64,000 bases of DNA from Ornithodoros turicata (GCF_037126465.1 NC_088201.1:190366031-190430030), one strand, 5' to 3'; positions 30,283 to 40,133 are shown, numbered from the stretch's first letter. The notes: generated by a model from the sequence alone, not told the origin. Translations and numbers: made by a program.

Positions 30283-30409
30283 ATGCTCTGGTCTCCCTTC
30301 AAATCCGCGTATTGATCTTTCGCCTTTTACTAAAGATCACCGTGGAGGGGGACAGCACAATGAGCTTCTAGACAATTTTTGATAGGCCTAACCCGTTTGG
30401 GGAAGGCTA
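30283..30409 (+). ncRNA. U5 snRNA copy 36
   Basis: Standard 417-bp A unit. Confidence 0.9.
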
Positions 30410-30699
30410 CATCATTCAATTCAAAGAGAAAACATGCGTCCAGGTCGGACGTGTCCTGACCGGCCACACCCCCAGCCCAAAACAGATAAAAGAAATAGAG
30501 GAAAAGAAAGAAAACAAAATTTAAAAAATTCAAAGAGAAAACATGCGTCCAGGTCGGACGTGTCCTGACCGGCCACACCCGGACCCCCAAAACAAGTCAA
30601 ACAAATAAAGGAAAAGAAAGAGAGAGAGACGGGACTCCACCACTTTGCGTCTCATATGTTTTAAATAGGGCATCGACGAACGTGGAAAATTCAGGACAT

Positions 30700-30826
30700 A
30701 TGCTCTGGTCTCCCTTCAAATCCGCGTATTGATCTTTCGCCTTTTACTAAAGATCACCGTGGAGGGGGACAGCACAATGAGCTTCTAGACAATTTTTGAT
30801 AGGCCTAACCCGTTTGGGGAAGGCTA
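30700..30826 (+). ncRNA. U5 snRNA copy 37
   Basis: TTTTAAAAATT spacer with a further C>G change (AAAAGAAAATT). Confidence 0.9.
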
Positions 30827-31116
30827 CATCATTCAATTCAAAGAGAAAACATGCGTCCAGGTCGGACGTGTCCTGACCGGCCACACCCCCAGCCCAAAAC
30901 AGATAAAAGAAATAGAGGAAAAGAAAGAAAAGAAAATTTTAAAAATTCAAAGAGAAAACATGCGTCCAGGTCGGACGTGTCCTGACCGGCCACACCCGGA
31001 CCCCCAAAACAAGTCAAACAAATAAAGGAAAAGAAAGAGAGAGAGACGGGACTCCACCACTTTGCGTCTCATATGTTTTAAATAGGGCATCGACGAACGT
31101 GGAAAATTCAGGACAT

Positions 31117-31243
31117 ATGCTCTGGTCTCCCTTCAAATCGGCGTATTGATCTTTCGCCTTTTACTAAAGATCACCGTGGAGGGGGACAGCACAATGAGCT
31201 TCTAGACAATTTTTGATAGGCCTAACCCGTTTGGGGAAGGCTA
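31117..31243 (+). ncRNA. U5 snRNA copy 38 (nt 24 C>G)
   Basis: Same three unit markers as copies 3 and 9, though 17 kb from copy 9. Confidence 0.9.
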
Positions 31244-31533
31244 CATCATTCAATTCAAAGAGAAAACATGCGTCCAGGTCGGACGTGTCCTGAGCGGCCA
31301 CACCCCCAGCCCAAAACAGATAAAAGAAATAGAGGAAAAGAAAGAAAACAAAATTTAAAAAATTCAAAGAGAAAACATGCGTCCAGGTTGGACGTGTCCT
31401 GACCGGCCACACCCGGACCCCCAAAACAAGTCAAACAAATAAAGGAAAAGAAAGAGAGAGAGACGGGACTCCACCACTTTGCGTCTCATATGTTTTAAAT
31501 AGGGCATCGACGAACGTGGAAAATTCAGGACAT

Positions 31534-31660
31534 ATGCTCTGGTCTCCCTTCAAATCCGCGTATTGATCTTTCGCCTTTTACTAAAGATCACCGTGGAGGG
31601 GGACAGCACAATGAGCTTCTAGACAATTTTTGATAGGCCTAACCCGTTTGGGGAAGGCTA
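31534..31660 (+). ncRNA. U5 snRNA copy 39
   Basis: Standard 417-bp A unit. Confidence 0.9.
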
Positions 31661-31950
31661 CATCATTCAATTCAAAGAGAAAACATGCGTCCAGGTCGGA
31701 CGTGTCCTGACCGGCCACACCCCCAGCCCAAAACAGATAAAAGAAATAGAGGAAAAGAAAGAAAACAAAATTTAAAAAATTCAAAGAGAAAACATGCGTC
31801 CAGGTCGGACGTGTCCTGACCGGCCACACCCGGACCCCCAAAACAAGTCAAACAAATAAAGGAAAAGAAAGAGAGAGAGACGGGACTCCACCACTTTGCG
31901 TCTCATATGTTTTAAATAGGGCATCGACGAACGTGGAAAATTCAGGACAT

Positions 31951-32077
31951 ATGCTCTGGTCTCCCTTCAAATCCGCGTATTGATCTTTCGCCTTTTACTA
32001 AAGATCACCGTGGAGGGGGACAGCACAATGAGCTTCTAGACAATTTTTGATAGGCCTAACCCGTTTGGGGAAGGCTA
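31951..32077 (+). ncRNA. U5 snRNA copy 40
   Basis: Standard 417-bp A unit. Confidence 0.9.
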
Positions 32078-32367
32078 CATCATTCAATTCAAAGAGAAAA
32101 CATGCGTCCAGGTCGGACGTGTCCTGACCGGCCACACCCCCAGCCCAAAACAGATAAAAGAAATAGAGGAAAAGAAAGAAAACAAAATTTAAAAAATTCA
32201 AAGAGAAAACATGCGTCCAGGTCGGACGTGTCCTGACCGGCCACACCCGGACCCCCAAAACAAGTCAAACAAATAAAGGAAAAGAAAGAGAGAGAGACGG
32301 GACTCCACCACTTTGCGTCTCATATGTTTTAAATAGGGCATCGACGAACGTGGAAAATTCAGGACAT

Positions 32368-32494
32368 ATGCTCTGGTCTCCCTTCAAATCCGCGTATTGA
32401 TCTTTCGCCTTTTACTAAAGATCACCGTGGAGGGGGACAGCACAATGAGCTTCTAGACAATTTTTGATAGGCCTAACCCGTTTGGGGAAGGCTA
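32368..32494 (+). ncRNA. U5 snRNA copy 41
   Basis: Last A-type unit, TTTTAAAAATT spacer. Confidence 0.9.
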
Positions 32495-32784
32495 CATCAT
32501 TCAATTCAAAGAGAAAACATGCGTCCAGGTCGGACGTGTCCTGACCGGCCACACCCCCAGCCCAAAACAGATAAAAGAAATAGAGGAAAAGAAAGAAAAC
32601 AAAATTTTAAAAATTCAAAGAGAAAACATGCGTCCAGGTCGGACGTGTCCTGACCGGCCACACCCGGACCCCCAAAACAAGTCAAACAAATAAAGGAAAA
32701 GAAAGAGAGAGAGACGGGACTCCACCACTTTGCGTCTCATATGTTTTAAATAGGGCATCGACGAACGTGGAAAATTCAGGACAT

Positions 32785-32911
32785 ATGCTCTGGTCTCCCT
32801 TCAAATCCGCGTATTGATCTTTCGCCTTTTACTAAAGATCACCGTGGAGGGGGACAGCACAATGAGCTTCTAGACAATTTTTGATAGGCCTAACCCGTTT
32901 GGGGAAGGCTA
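32785..32911 (+). ncRNA. U5 snRNA copy 42
   Basis: First copy with a B-type spacer; U5 sequence itself unchanged. Confidence 0.9.
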
Positions 32912-33092
32912 CATCATTCAATTCAAAGAGAAAACATGCGTCCAGGTCGGACGTGTCCTGACCGGCCACACCAAGACCCCCAAAACAAGTCAAACAAGTG
33001 ACGGAAAAGAAAGAGAGAGAGACGGGACTCCACCACTTTGCCTCTCAAATGTTTTAAATAGGGCATCGGCGAACGTTGAAAATTCAGGACAT

Positions 33093-33219
33093 ATGCTCTG
33101 GTCTCCCTTCAAATCCGCGTATTGATCTTTCGCCTTTTACTAAAGATCACCGTGGAGGGGGACAGCACAATGAGCTTCTAGACAATTTTTGATAGGCCTA
33201 ACCCGTTTGGGGAAGGCTA
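33093..33219 (+). ncRNA. U5 snRNA copy 43
   Basis: B unit, 308 bp. Confidence 0.9.
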
Positions 33220-33400
33220 CATCATTCAATTCAAAGAGAAAACATGCGTCCAGGTCGGACGTGTCCTGACCGGCCACACCAAGACCCCCAAAACAAGTCA
33301 AACAAGTGAAGGAAAAGAAAGAGAGAGAGACGGGACTCCACCACTTTGCCTCTCAAATGTTTTAAATAGGGCATCGGCGAACGTTGAAAATTCAGGACAT

Positions 33401-33527
33401 ATGCTCTGGTCTCCCTTCAAATCCGCGTATTGATCTTTCGCCTTTTACTAAAGATCACCGTGGAGGGGGACAGCACAATGAGCTTCTAGACAATTTTTGA
33501 TAGGCCTAACCCGTTTGGGGAAGGCTA
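33401..33527 (+). ncRNA. U5 snRNA copy 44
   Basis: B unit, 308 bp. Confidence 0.9.
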
Positions 33528-33708
33528 CATCATTCAATTCAAAGAGAAAACATGCGTCCAGGTCGGACGTGTCCTGACCGGCCACACCAAGACCCCCAAA
33601 ACAAGTCAAACAAGTGACGGAAAAGAAAGAGAGAGAGACGGGACTCCACCACTTTGCCTCTCAAATGTTTTAAATAGGGCATCGGCGAACGTTGAAAATT
33701 CAGGACAT

Positions 33709-33835
33709 ATGCTCTGGTCTCCCTTCAAATCCGCGTATTGATCTTTCGCCTTTTACTAAAGATCACCGTGGAGGGGGACAGCACAATGAGCTTCTAGACA
33801 ATTTTTGATAGGCCTAACCCGTTTGGGGAAGGCTA
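33709..33835 (+). ncRNA. U5 snRNA copy 45
   Basis: B unit stretched to 324 bp by a duplicated GGTCGGACGTGTCCTG in the spacer. Confidence 0.9.
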
Positions 33836-34032
33836 CATCATTCAATTCAAAGAGAAAACATGCGTCCAGGTCGGACGTGTCCTGGGTCGGACGTGTCCTG
33901 ACCGGCCACACCAAGACCCCCAAAACAAGTCAAACAAGTGAAGGAAAAGAAAGAGAGAGAGACGGGACTCCACCACTTTGCCTCTCAAATGTTTTAAATA
34001 GGGCATCGGCGAACGTTGAAAATTCAGGACAT

Positions 34033-34159
34033 ATGCTCTGGTCTCCCTTCAAATCCGCGTATTGATCTTTCGCCTTTTACTAAAGATCACCGTGGAGGGG
34101 GACAGCACAATGAGCTTCTAGACAATTTTTGATAGGCCTAACCCGTTTGGGGAAGGCTA
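34033..34159 (+). ncRNA. U5 snRNA copy 46
   Basis: B unit of 314 bp with an extra AAAACC in the spacer. Confidence 0.9.
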
Positions 34160-34346
34160 CATCATTCAATTCAAAGAGAAAACATGCGTCCAGGTCGGAC
34201 GTGTCCTGACCGGCCACACCAAGACCCCCAAAACCAAAACAAGTCAAACAAGTGAAGGAAAAGAAAGAGAGAGAGACGGGACTCCACCACTTTGCCTCTC
34301 AAATGTTTTAAATAGGGCATCGGCGAACGTTGAAAATTCAGGACAT

Positions 34347-34473
34347 ATGCTCTGGTCTCCCTTCAAATCCGCGTATTGATCTTTCGCCTTTTACTAAAGA
34401 TCACCGTGGAGGGGGACAGCACAATGAGCTTCTAGACAATTTTTGATAGGCCTAACCCGTTTGGGGAAGGCTA
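34347..34473 (+). ncRNA. U5 snRNA copy 47 (intact copy directly upstream of E4)
   Basis: Gene and candidate 3' box remain; the flank ends 26 bp after the U5 3' end. Confidence 0.9.
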
Positions 34474-34666
34474 CATCATTCAATTCAAAGAGAAAACATA
34501 ACATAGAAAGAACAGAGAAAAACAGAGAAAACAAAACAAAGAGAAAAGAGAAAAGAGAAAAGACGACGACGACGACGCTGCGAAGCGGACGTGTGTTCTG
34601 AAGCTCTGGTTAGAAATACTTGTTTACCGCTAAATTCCCAGTTACTTGACGTCGCAGCACCCCGAC

Positions 34667-35938
34667 ATGGGTTCCCAAGGGTTCCCTAGGGAGCTGACGG
34701 CGCAGCTGCGGCAGGACTTGACGGTGTGCGTCTACGCGGACAGCAGTGTCCGCTACAGGCAAGTGCTGGAGGCTGTTGCCGCTGTTGTCACACTGCGTGA
34801 CATTCGAACGGTTCGTCCCGCGGGTCGGGGCAAATTCTTCGTGACAGTCCACTCTATGCGGGCTGTAGACCAGTTGCGCACTCTAGGTGCACTCTCCGTT
34901 GGGAACAAGGCGTACCCGCTGGTCTCCCTGGCATCGTCGATGAAGGTGGTCTCGATACTGAACCTACCGGCTGAGCTACCTGACGAAGACGTGGAGGCCG
35001 CGCTGTCGATGTATGGGAGAATAATCAAGTCCCACAGGGAGAGGTACAGGGATTTTCCCTCCGTAGAGACTGGCACACGCAAGGTGCTCCTGGATGCCAC
35101 AAAGGAGGTGCCCAACTTCATATCGGTGAGGGGTTTTCAAGCTATGTGCCTGTACAGTGGAATGAGAAAGGTGTGCCGTCGTTGTGGGCAGGAGAGTCAC
35201 TTCGTGGCAGACTGCTCGACACCTCGGTGTCAGCGTTGTGGTATTTGGGGCCACGAGGCCTCGATCTGCGAAGAGCGATGCCGCAAGTGTGGCGCTGACC
35301 ACTGGACGACAAGGTGCCGCGTGAAGACATACGCCAGCATCACAGGCGATGACGTCATGGAAACAGTCGGGGACGGAGATCTTCTAGACCCCCGGGAGAT
35401 CGTTGCCCTGACAACCGAGGCAGTTTCTGCAGCCGAGGCAGAGCATGGGCTCGCACAACCACCTACTGAGGTCGCCACTGCGTCCTCTGAAGTTCTACTG
35501 TCAACCAACGAGAAGACCACCGAGTCTTCTGTTTTTCAACAGCTATCCAGCGAGGTCGCCATTGCGTCCTCCGAAGTACGCGAAGAAGAAATGTCTGCAG
35601 AAGCAGGCCCGGGAAGGGAGGGAAAAGCACCGGTAGAACCTCTCCTAGAGGAGGTGAGCTCGTACGCAGCAAGCGAAGGATCTGACGTCCCACTGGTCAT
35701 TGACGAAGGTCATACAGATGAAGATACGTCACACGTACCAAGCTCGTCAGATGGGGACGCCGACGAAGGCTTGCTGCCAGCGAAGAGACCACACATTTCG
35801 AGTGATTCACAAGAGTCTTCCTCTCTAACTCAGGAGGAACGTTGGCAGACCGTCGGAAGAGGGGGAGCACGGAAGAAGGCTGACAGCAAGAAGTTGAGAC
35901 AGAACGTCGACCGTTCTGCCTCATCCCCATCCTCTTAG
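34667..35938 (+). CDS. E4 ORF1: zinc-knuckle RNA-binding protein
   Basis: 423 aa. Starts MGSQGFPREL, matching E8 (MGSGGFPREL), which supports this ATG over the upstream TTG at 34646. The N-terminal RRM-like region includes LPAELPDEDVEAALSMYGRI. Knuckles: CRRCGQESHFVADC, CQRCGIWGHEASIC and CRKCGADHWTTRC. The tail is acidic, with a repeated (S)SEVAIASSEV-type segment, a KRPHISSDS motif and a basic C-terminus. ORF2 follows after 10 nt. Confidence 0.87.
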   Translation: MGSQGFPRELTAQLRQDLTVCVYADSSVRYRQVLEAVAAVVTLRDIRTVRPAGRGKFFVTVHSMRAVDQLRTLGALSVGNKAYPLVSLASSMKVVSILNLPAELPDEDVEAALSMYGRIIKSHRERYRDFPSVETGTRKVLLDATKEVPNFISVRGFQAMCLYSGMRKVCRRCGQESHFVADCSTPRCQRCGIWGHEASICEERCRKCGADHWTTRCRVKTYASITGDDVMETVGDGDLLDPREIVALTTEAVSAAEAEHGLAQPPTEVATASSEVLLSTNEKTTESSVFQQLSSEVAIASSEVREEEMSAEAGPGREGKAPVEPLLEEVSSYAASEGSDVPLVIDEGHTDEDTSHVPSSSDGDADEGLLPAKRPHISSDSQESSSLTQEERWQTVGRGGARKKADSKKLRQNVDRSASSPSS

Positions 35939-35948
35939 CCCGCACATA

Positions 35949-38900
35949 ATGAAAGTCCTCACGCTAAATGTCAGAGGGTTGCGACAGCACCGAAAGCAGC
36001 GGATGCTAGGATCTCTGCTGGAGTCTTTGGAAGTGCATGTGGCCTGTCTTCAAGAAACTCATTTTTGGAGCCTCCAGGAAGCAAGGGAGTTTGCACGAAC
36101 AGTTGACGTTGAAGGTTTCTTCAGCTTTGGCACTTCGAGATCAAAGGGAGTGGCCATTCTCATCACGAAGCGATTTTCAGGCAGGGTGTTACGCCACTCC
36201 TTCGATTTCGATGGAAGGATTGTGTCTGTCGACCTGTCGCTACAAGGACGTGTCACTCGTCTTGTCACCGTTTACGCCCCGACGGAGTACCAAGCGCGCG
36301 ACGACTTCTTCCGTCAGGTCGACCCTTACCTACTTGGCAAGAAGAATGCGATTCTTACGGGCGACTTCAACTGTGTCCTAGACGACATACATGATAGAAG
36401 AGGAGGCACTCGGAGACAACAGCCATGGAAGTCGAAGGAGCTCAGGCGTCTTGTTCAGGCATTGGACCTCAAAGATGCGTGGACATACATGCATGGCACT
36501 ACTGAAGGCTTCACCTTCAGGGCGGGAGAACGGCATGTGAGGCTCGACCGTTTCTACGTGACAAGACCTGTGGAAGGCCTTGTCTCCGATTGCACCTTGG
36601 TACAGGTCGGCACTTCCGCCTCTTTCTTCTCGGATCATAAGGCCTTAGTTATGGATTTTCGTGACCCGGAGGGCTTCGGGCCGCAACCTACGCCGTGGCG
36701 CCTAAACGTGTCTCTCCTTGAAGATGACAGGGTGGTCGCAGACGTCCGTGAATTCCTCGAGACAAGGATGGAGGAAGACCATACGCTCGAGTGGTGGGAA
36801 AGCGTGAAAGAAGGCGTTCGAAACATTTTCAAGAGGTGGGGAAAATTGCGTGCTCAGGAGCGCCGGCGGGACATCAAAGTACTCCAAGTCGGTCTCCGTG
36901 GCCTTCTGGAATTGGGTCTCTCTTCTCAAGAGGAAGTTTCCGCCTTCAAGGAGTTGCAGGCAGAGCTCTCCGCTCTCTTATGTTACAAGGCGCAGGGGTG
37001 GTCAGCAGCGTGTAATCATCAGGGTGTGACTTTCCCCCGAGGACACGCACAAATGAACATTCCGATAACAGATCGCTCGGCACCCGTGCAGTTGCACCGT
37101 TTGAACAGAGAAGACGGGTCGACGGCAACCTCTATCGAGGACCTGGTGGAGACCTGCCGCAGCTTCTACGCTAGTCTGTTTGCATGCAAGCCTGTGGACA
37201 CTTCACTCTGGGAGGACGTCTGCAGTGATTATCAGAGCCTTACTGAAGACCAGTCAGCTGATCTGGATTTTGATATCAGTATCGCCGAACTACATCAGGC
37301 CGCCAAGGCAATGAGGAAGGGGAAAACGCCAGGGTCAGACGGCCTCCCCATTGAGTTCTATCTCCGCTTTTGGGATCGCCTCGGAGCACCCCTCAGGGAC
37401 GTCTATGCCTCTGCTATCGAACGGGGTGTTTTCCATCCCTCAGCACGATGCGGTATCATTAAGCTTCTATGCAAAGACCCCTCGCGCTCAGAAGATCTTT
37501 CCGCATGGCGCCCCATAACATTGCTAAACACCGATTATAAGCTCTTCGCAAAGGTGCTCCAGCAACGCCTAGCGCGAGTGATTGATATAGTCATTTCCCC
37601 TTCCCAAGCCTGTTCCGTCCCAGGCCGAAGTATACAGCAGCATCTCTTCGCGTTGCGTGATATCTTCTACTGGGTGGCGGACCGACAGTCGTCTGCACTG
37701 GTCGCGTCGTTCGACCAGGAGAAGGCCTTCGACCGGGTGGCACACGAATTCCTGTTCTTCATCCTAAACCGGGTTGGTTTCGGCGAACGCTTTCAACGTT
37801 TCGTCCGGCTGCTCTACACCGGTGCTGTCAGCCGAGTGTTGGTGAACGGAAGGCCCTCTGCTGAGTTCAACGTGCAGTCTGGGGTGCGCCAGGGGTGTCC
37901 CCTATCCCCACTGCTCTACATTCTGGTCTTCGAAGCGGCTATCCGGATGTTGTCAAGGAAGAACCTCATACCTCGCCTTCCCGTTCCTGGAAGTGACCGT
38001 TTCCCCACGCTCTTCTCCTACGCCGACGACTTGACGGTGTGCCTGCCGTCCGCCGCAGCAATCGAGCAGGTCCTGCTTTGCCTAGACAAGTACGGCCGTG
38101 CCTCCGGTGCCAGGGTGAACGAGCGCAAGTCATCCGTGCTCGCCATCGGAGCGGACTTCCCTTACGGGGATGCATACGGGATACCTGTCAGAGACTCCTG
38201 CCGAATCCTTGGAATCCGGTTCAACAGGTCAGGTCCCTTGACTAGTAACTGGGAGATAGCTCTGCGTGACACCGCTCGTCTTCTTGCCTCGCTCTCAACA
38301 ACACCGGTACGCTTCCGGGAGCGCGCCGACGTGGTGTCTCGACGTGTTTGCTCGAGGTTCTGGTTTTTCGGGACGGCCTTCCAGCCGTCGACAGCAGCTG
38401 CGCGACGAGCAAATAGTCTGACCTTCCGATTTTTCTGGAATGGTCGCCCTGAACGGGTGCAGAGGGCTCTTATGCTGAGGCCACCCGCGATGGGAGGGTG
38501 GCGGTTTCCGGATGTGCGTCTTTTCTGCGCCGCCTTGGGTCTTGCGTCCCTCTTTGCTATCCTTCGGGACACGAGCCATATCGCCCATGATCTCGCCATC
38601 TTCTTTACGGGAACATACATCCGAGATTTCGGCGGTTCCTTCGACTGCACGCGCCCCCACACCGAGCGTCTGCCGACTTTCTACCGTCTCATGCGGCAGC
38701 ACGCCCTGCGAATACGCCAGCACTTCCCCGACTTGGACTTCCCCTCGTGGCCAATGAGGCAGCTGTATGAAGCTTTGTGTGACATCAGCTTCCCGATCTC
38801 GTCATCTCAGCAGACGGAGAATAGGAGCCGCATCGTGTCCCGCCTGGTCGAAGACTCACGGGTCGACATCATGTGGCAACTCTCTCACCAGGTGCTGCCT

Positions 38901-39368
38901 ATAAGAGAACGCCTCTTGCGGTTCAGGATTTCACGGACTGACAGCTGCGTAGTTTGCGGGGCTGTAGAAACCCATCAGCACCTGTTTCATGAGTGCCTAA
39001 ACGCGGCCGCCATGAGGCGAAGAGTGGCGGACATTTATAGGCTACCAGCAGTATGTTTCGACACGGTGCGGTTCCTGGATCCTATACCTGTGCCCAGCAG
39101 GAAGGAACCGGCCTTCGTGCTTCTAGTGTCAGAGGTCTGCTACCAGCTCTGGTGTGCCAGGACTCGCTCCGTCTATGGTGCGCAGCCAACAACCCTGGTC
39201 AATTTGATGATGGCTTGCCGCATCGCGCTTAGGACTTGCTTGCAGCCGACCTTAGGCGGCTCGGCCGAGACGGATTCCGGCGCCGGTGGAGGAGCCATTG
39301 TAATCTCTTTGTACTCACCAATGGTGAAATCATCATCAAATTATGATTCGGCCACGACCGCTCGCTGA
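35949..39368 (+). CDS. E4 ORF2: endonuclease/reverse transcriptase, frameshifted near C-terminus
   Basis: 1,139 aa as it now reads. It starts directly on the endonuclease (MKVLTLNVRGL), followed by CLQETHF, TGDFNCVLD and FSDHKALV. RT: GKTPGSDGLPIEFY, SFDQEKAFDRV (Asp ~589), GVRQGCPLSP and SYADDLTVC (~691). Knuckle CVVCGAVETHQHLFHEC. After ~residue 1099 the similarity to E8 moves to another frame: one base appears lost near 39245, and the older stop would be TGA at 39344-39346. The last ~40 residues are therefore foreign. All catalytic domains precede the break, so activity may survive. Confidence 0.9.
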   Translation: MKVLTLNVRGLRQHRKQRMLGSLLESLEVHVACLQETHFWSLQEAREFARTVDVEGFFSFGTSRSKGVAILITKRFSGRVLRHSFDFDGRIVSVDLSLQGRVTRLVTVYAPTEYQARDDFFRQVDPYLLGKKNAILTGDFNCVLDDIHDRRGGTRRQQPWKSKELRRLVQALDLKDAWTYMHGTTEGFTFRAGERHVRLDRFYVTRPVEGLVSDCTLVQVGTSASFFSDHKALVMDFRDPEGFGPQPTPWRLNVSLLEDDRVVADVREFLETRMEEDHTLEWWESVKEGVRNIFKRWGKLRAQERRRDIKVLQVGLRGLLELGLSSQEEVSAFKELQAELSALLCYKAQGWSAACNHQGVTFPRGHAQMNIPITDRSAPVQLHRLNREDGSTATSIEDLVETCRSFYASLFACKPVDTSLWEDVCSDYQSLTEDQSADLDFDISIAELHQAAKAMRKGKTPGSDGLPIEFYLRFWDRLGAPLRDVYASAIERGVFHPSARCGIIKLLCKDPSRSEDLSAWRPITLLNTDYKLFAKVLQQRLARVIDIVISPSQACSVPGRSIQQHLFALRDIFYWVADRQSSALVASFDQEKAFDRVAHEFLFFILNRVGFGERFQRFVRLLYTGAVSRVLVNGRPSAEFNVQSGVRQGCPLSPLLYILVFEAAIRMLSRKNLIPRLPVPGSDRFPTLFSYADDLTVCLPSAAAIEQVLLCLDKYGRASGARVNERKSSVLAIGADFPYGDAYGIPVRDSCRILGIRFNRSGPLTSNWEIALRDTARLLASLSTTPVRFRERADVVSRRVCSRFWFFGTAFQPSTAAARRANSLTFRFFWNGRPERVQRALMLRPPAMGGWRFPDVRLFCAALGLASLFAILRDTSHIAHDLAIFFTGTYIRDFGGSFDCTRPHTERLPTFYRLMRQHALRIRQHFPDLDFPSWPMRQLYEALCDISFPISSSQQTENRSRIVSRLVEDSRVDIMWQLSHQVLPIRERLLRFRISRTDSCVVCGAVETHQHLFHECLNAAAMRRRVADIYRLPAVCFDTVRFLDPIPVPSRKEPAFVLLVSEVCYQLWCARTRSVYGAQPTTLVNLMMACRIALRTCLQPTLGGSAETDSGAGGGAIVISLYSPMVKSSSNYDSATTAR

Positions 39369-39707
39369 ACTGTCTTCGCTGTGTTGTGCTTTTCTGTGCA
39401 TGAGTAGGCCTACTCACCTAACGTTGTATAGTGTATAGTGTTGTAGTGTATAGTGTTTTGTATAGTGTGTGTTGTAGTGTGAAGTGTGGTATATCGTACA
39501 ATGTACAATGTAGAATAATGTAAGGTATAATATAGCGTACAGCGTGTAGTGTAGTGTGGTGCAGTGGTATTGTATGGTATTGTACAGAGACGCTTGTTGA
39601 GAGTTGCCGGTTTATTCATTGTATATTAGTTGGCAATGTGTGGTTCCTTTGTGCATGCGGGTTTTTGCTATCTTTGGACTAGGCTTTAGGTCTTTGTTTA
39701 CTCTTTC

Positions 39708-39713
39708 AATAAA
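39708..39713 (+). promoter_or_regulatory. E4 polyadenylation signal AATAAA
   Basis: Ends 2 nt before the junction with U5 nt 44. Confidence 0.6.
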
Positions 39714-39715
39714 CA

Positions 39716-39799
39716 TTTACTAAAGATCACCGTGGAGGGGGACAGCACAATGAGCTTCTAGACAATTTTTGATAGGCCTAACCCGTTTGGGGAAGGCTA
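39716..39799 (+). pseudogene. 5'-truncated U5 snRNA (nt 44-127) after E4
   Basis: Starts inside loop I at TTTACTAAAG. Confidence 0.87.
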
Positions 39800-40089
39800 C
39801 ATCATTCAATTCAAAGAGAAAACATGCGTCCAGCTAGGACGTGTCCTGACCGGCCACACCCCCTGCCCAAAACAGATAAAAGAAATAGAGGAAAAGAAAG
39901 AAAACAAAATTCAAAAAAATCAAAGAGAGAAGATGCGTCCAGGTCGGATGTGTCCTGACCGGCTACACCCGGACCCCCCAAACAAGTCAAACAAATAAAG
40001 GAAAAGAAAGAGAGAGAGACGGGACTCCACCACTTTGCCTCTCAAATGTTTTGAATAGGGCATCGACGAACGTTGAAAGTTCAGGACAT

Positions 40090-40133
40090 ACGCTCTGGTC
40101 TCCCTTCAAATCCGCGTATTGATCTTTCGCCTT
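40090..40133 (+). pseudogene. 3'-truncated U5 snRNA (nt 1-44) before E5
   Basis: Promoter region present; nt 2 T>C (ACGCTCTGG). Ends at CGCCTT in loop I where E5 begins. Confidence 0.85.
40126..40133 (+). repeat. E5 target site duplication, left (8 bp)
   Basis: TTCGCCTT, repeated at 45275-45282. Confidence 0.75.

Larger units (their letters stand above)
23554..32784 (+). repeat. U5 array, A-type units with interspersed 308-bp short units (E3 to B block)
   Basis: 22 complete U5 genes after one truncated copy. Most units are 417 bp, but those starting at 25606, 27165 and 28307 are 308 bp because one spacer half-repeat is missing. Each short unit follows a unit with TTTTAAAAATT, giving an irregular higher-order pattern (1,559 and 1,142 bp between short units). 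No other gene in the spacers. Confidence 0.9.
32785..34499 (+). repeat. U5 array, B-type 308-bp units (before E4)
   Basis: Six U5 genes with a distinct single-half spacer (CCAAGACCCCC, CAAGTGA(C/A)GG, TTGCCTCTCAAATG). Unit 33709 is 324 bp through a 16-bp tandem duplication and unit 34033 is 314 bp through a 6-bp insertion. The block ends in spacer at 34499, where E4 begins. No other gene seen. Confidence 0.88.
34500..39715 (+). mobile_element. E4: full-length U5-specific non-LTR retrotransposon, family III (ORF2 frameshifted)
   Basis: A 5.2-kb element. The first ~60 bp (34500-34560) are A/G-rich iterations like the adjacent flank (CAAAGAGAAAA) and probably junction filler; the GACGACGACGACG motif starts at 34562. 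The 3' UTR (39410-39620) is rich in GTATAGTGT-type short repeats. The 3' end AATAAACA joins U5 nt 44 (TTTACTAAAG), a different register from E1-E3. Flanks share ~110 bp (U5 nt 44-153), either a long target duplication or a deletion between units. ORF2 has a one-base deletion near its end. Confidence 0.88.
39716..40133 (+). repeat. Single hybrid U5 unit between E4 and E5
   Basis: One 417-bp-spaced unit bounded by truncated U5 copies. The first spacer half has C-type markers (CCAGCTAGGACG, CCCTGCCC), the second A- and B-type features (CGGACCCCCC, TTGCCTCTCAAATG) plus many private changes. It is the most diverged unit here. Confidence 0.85.

Noticed and set aside
23554..34499. CRISPR-like periodicity
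   Set aside because: The repeat unit is 308-417 bp of homogeneous DNA with U5 genes, has no short unique spacers and no cas genes, and the locus is eukaryotic.
39410..39620. Possible telomere-like or structural satellite in the E4 3' UTR
   Set aside because: The GTATAGTGT-type repeats are irregular low-complexity DNA confined to the 3' UTR.
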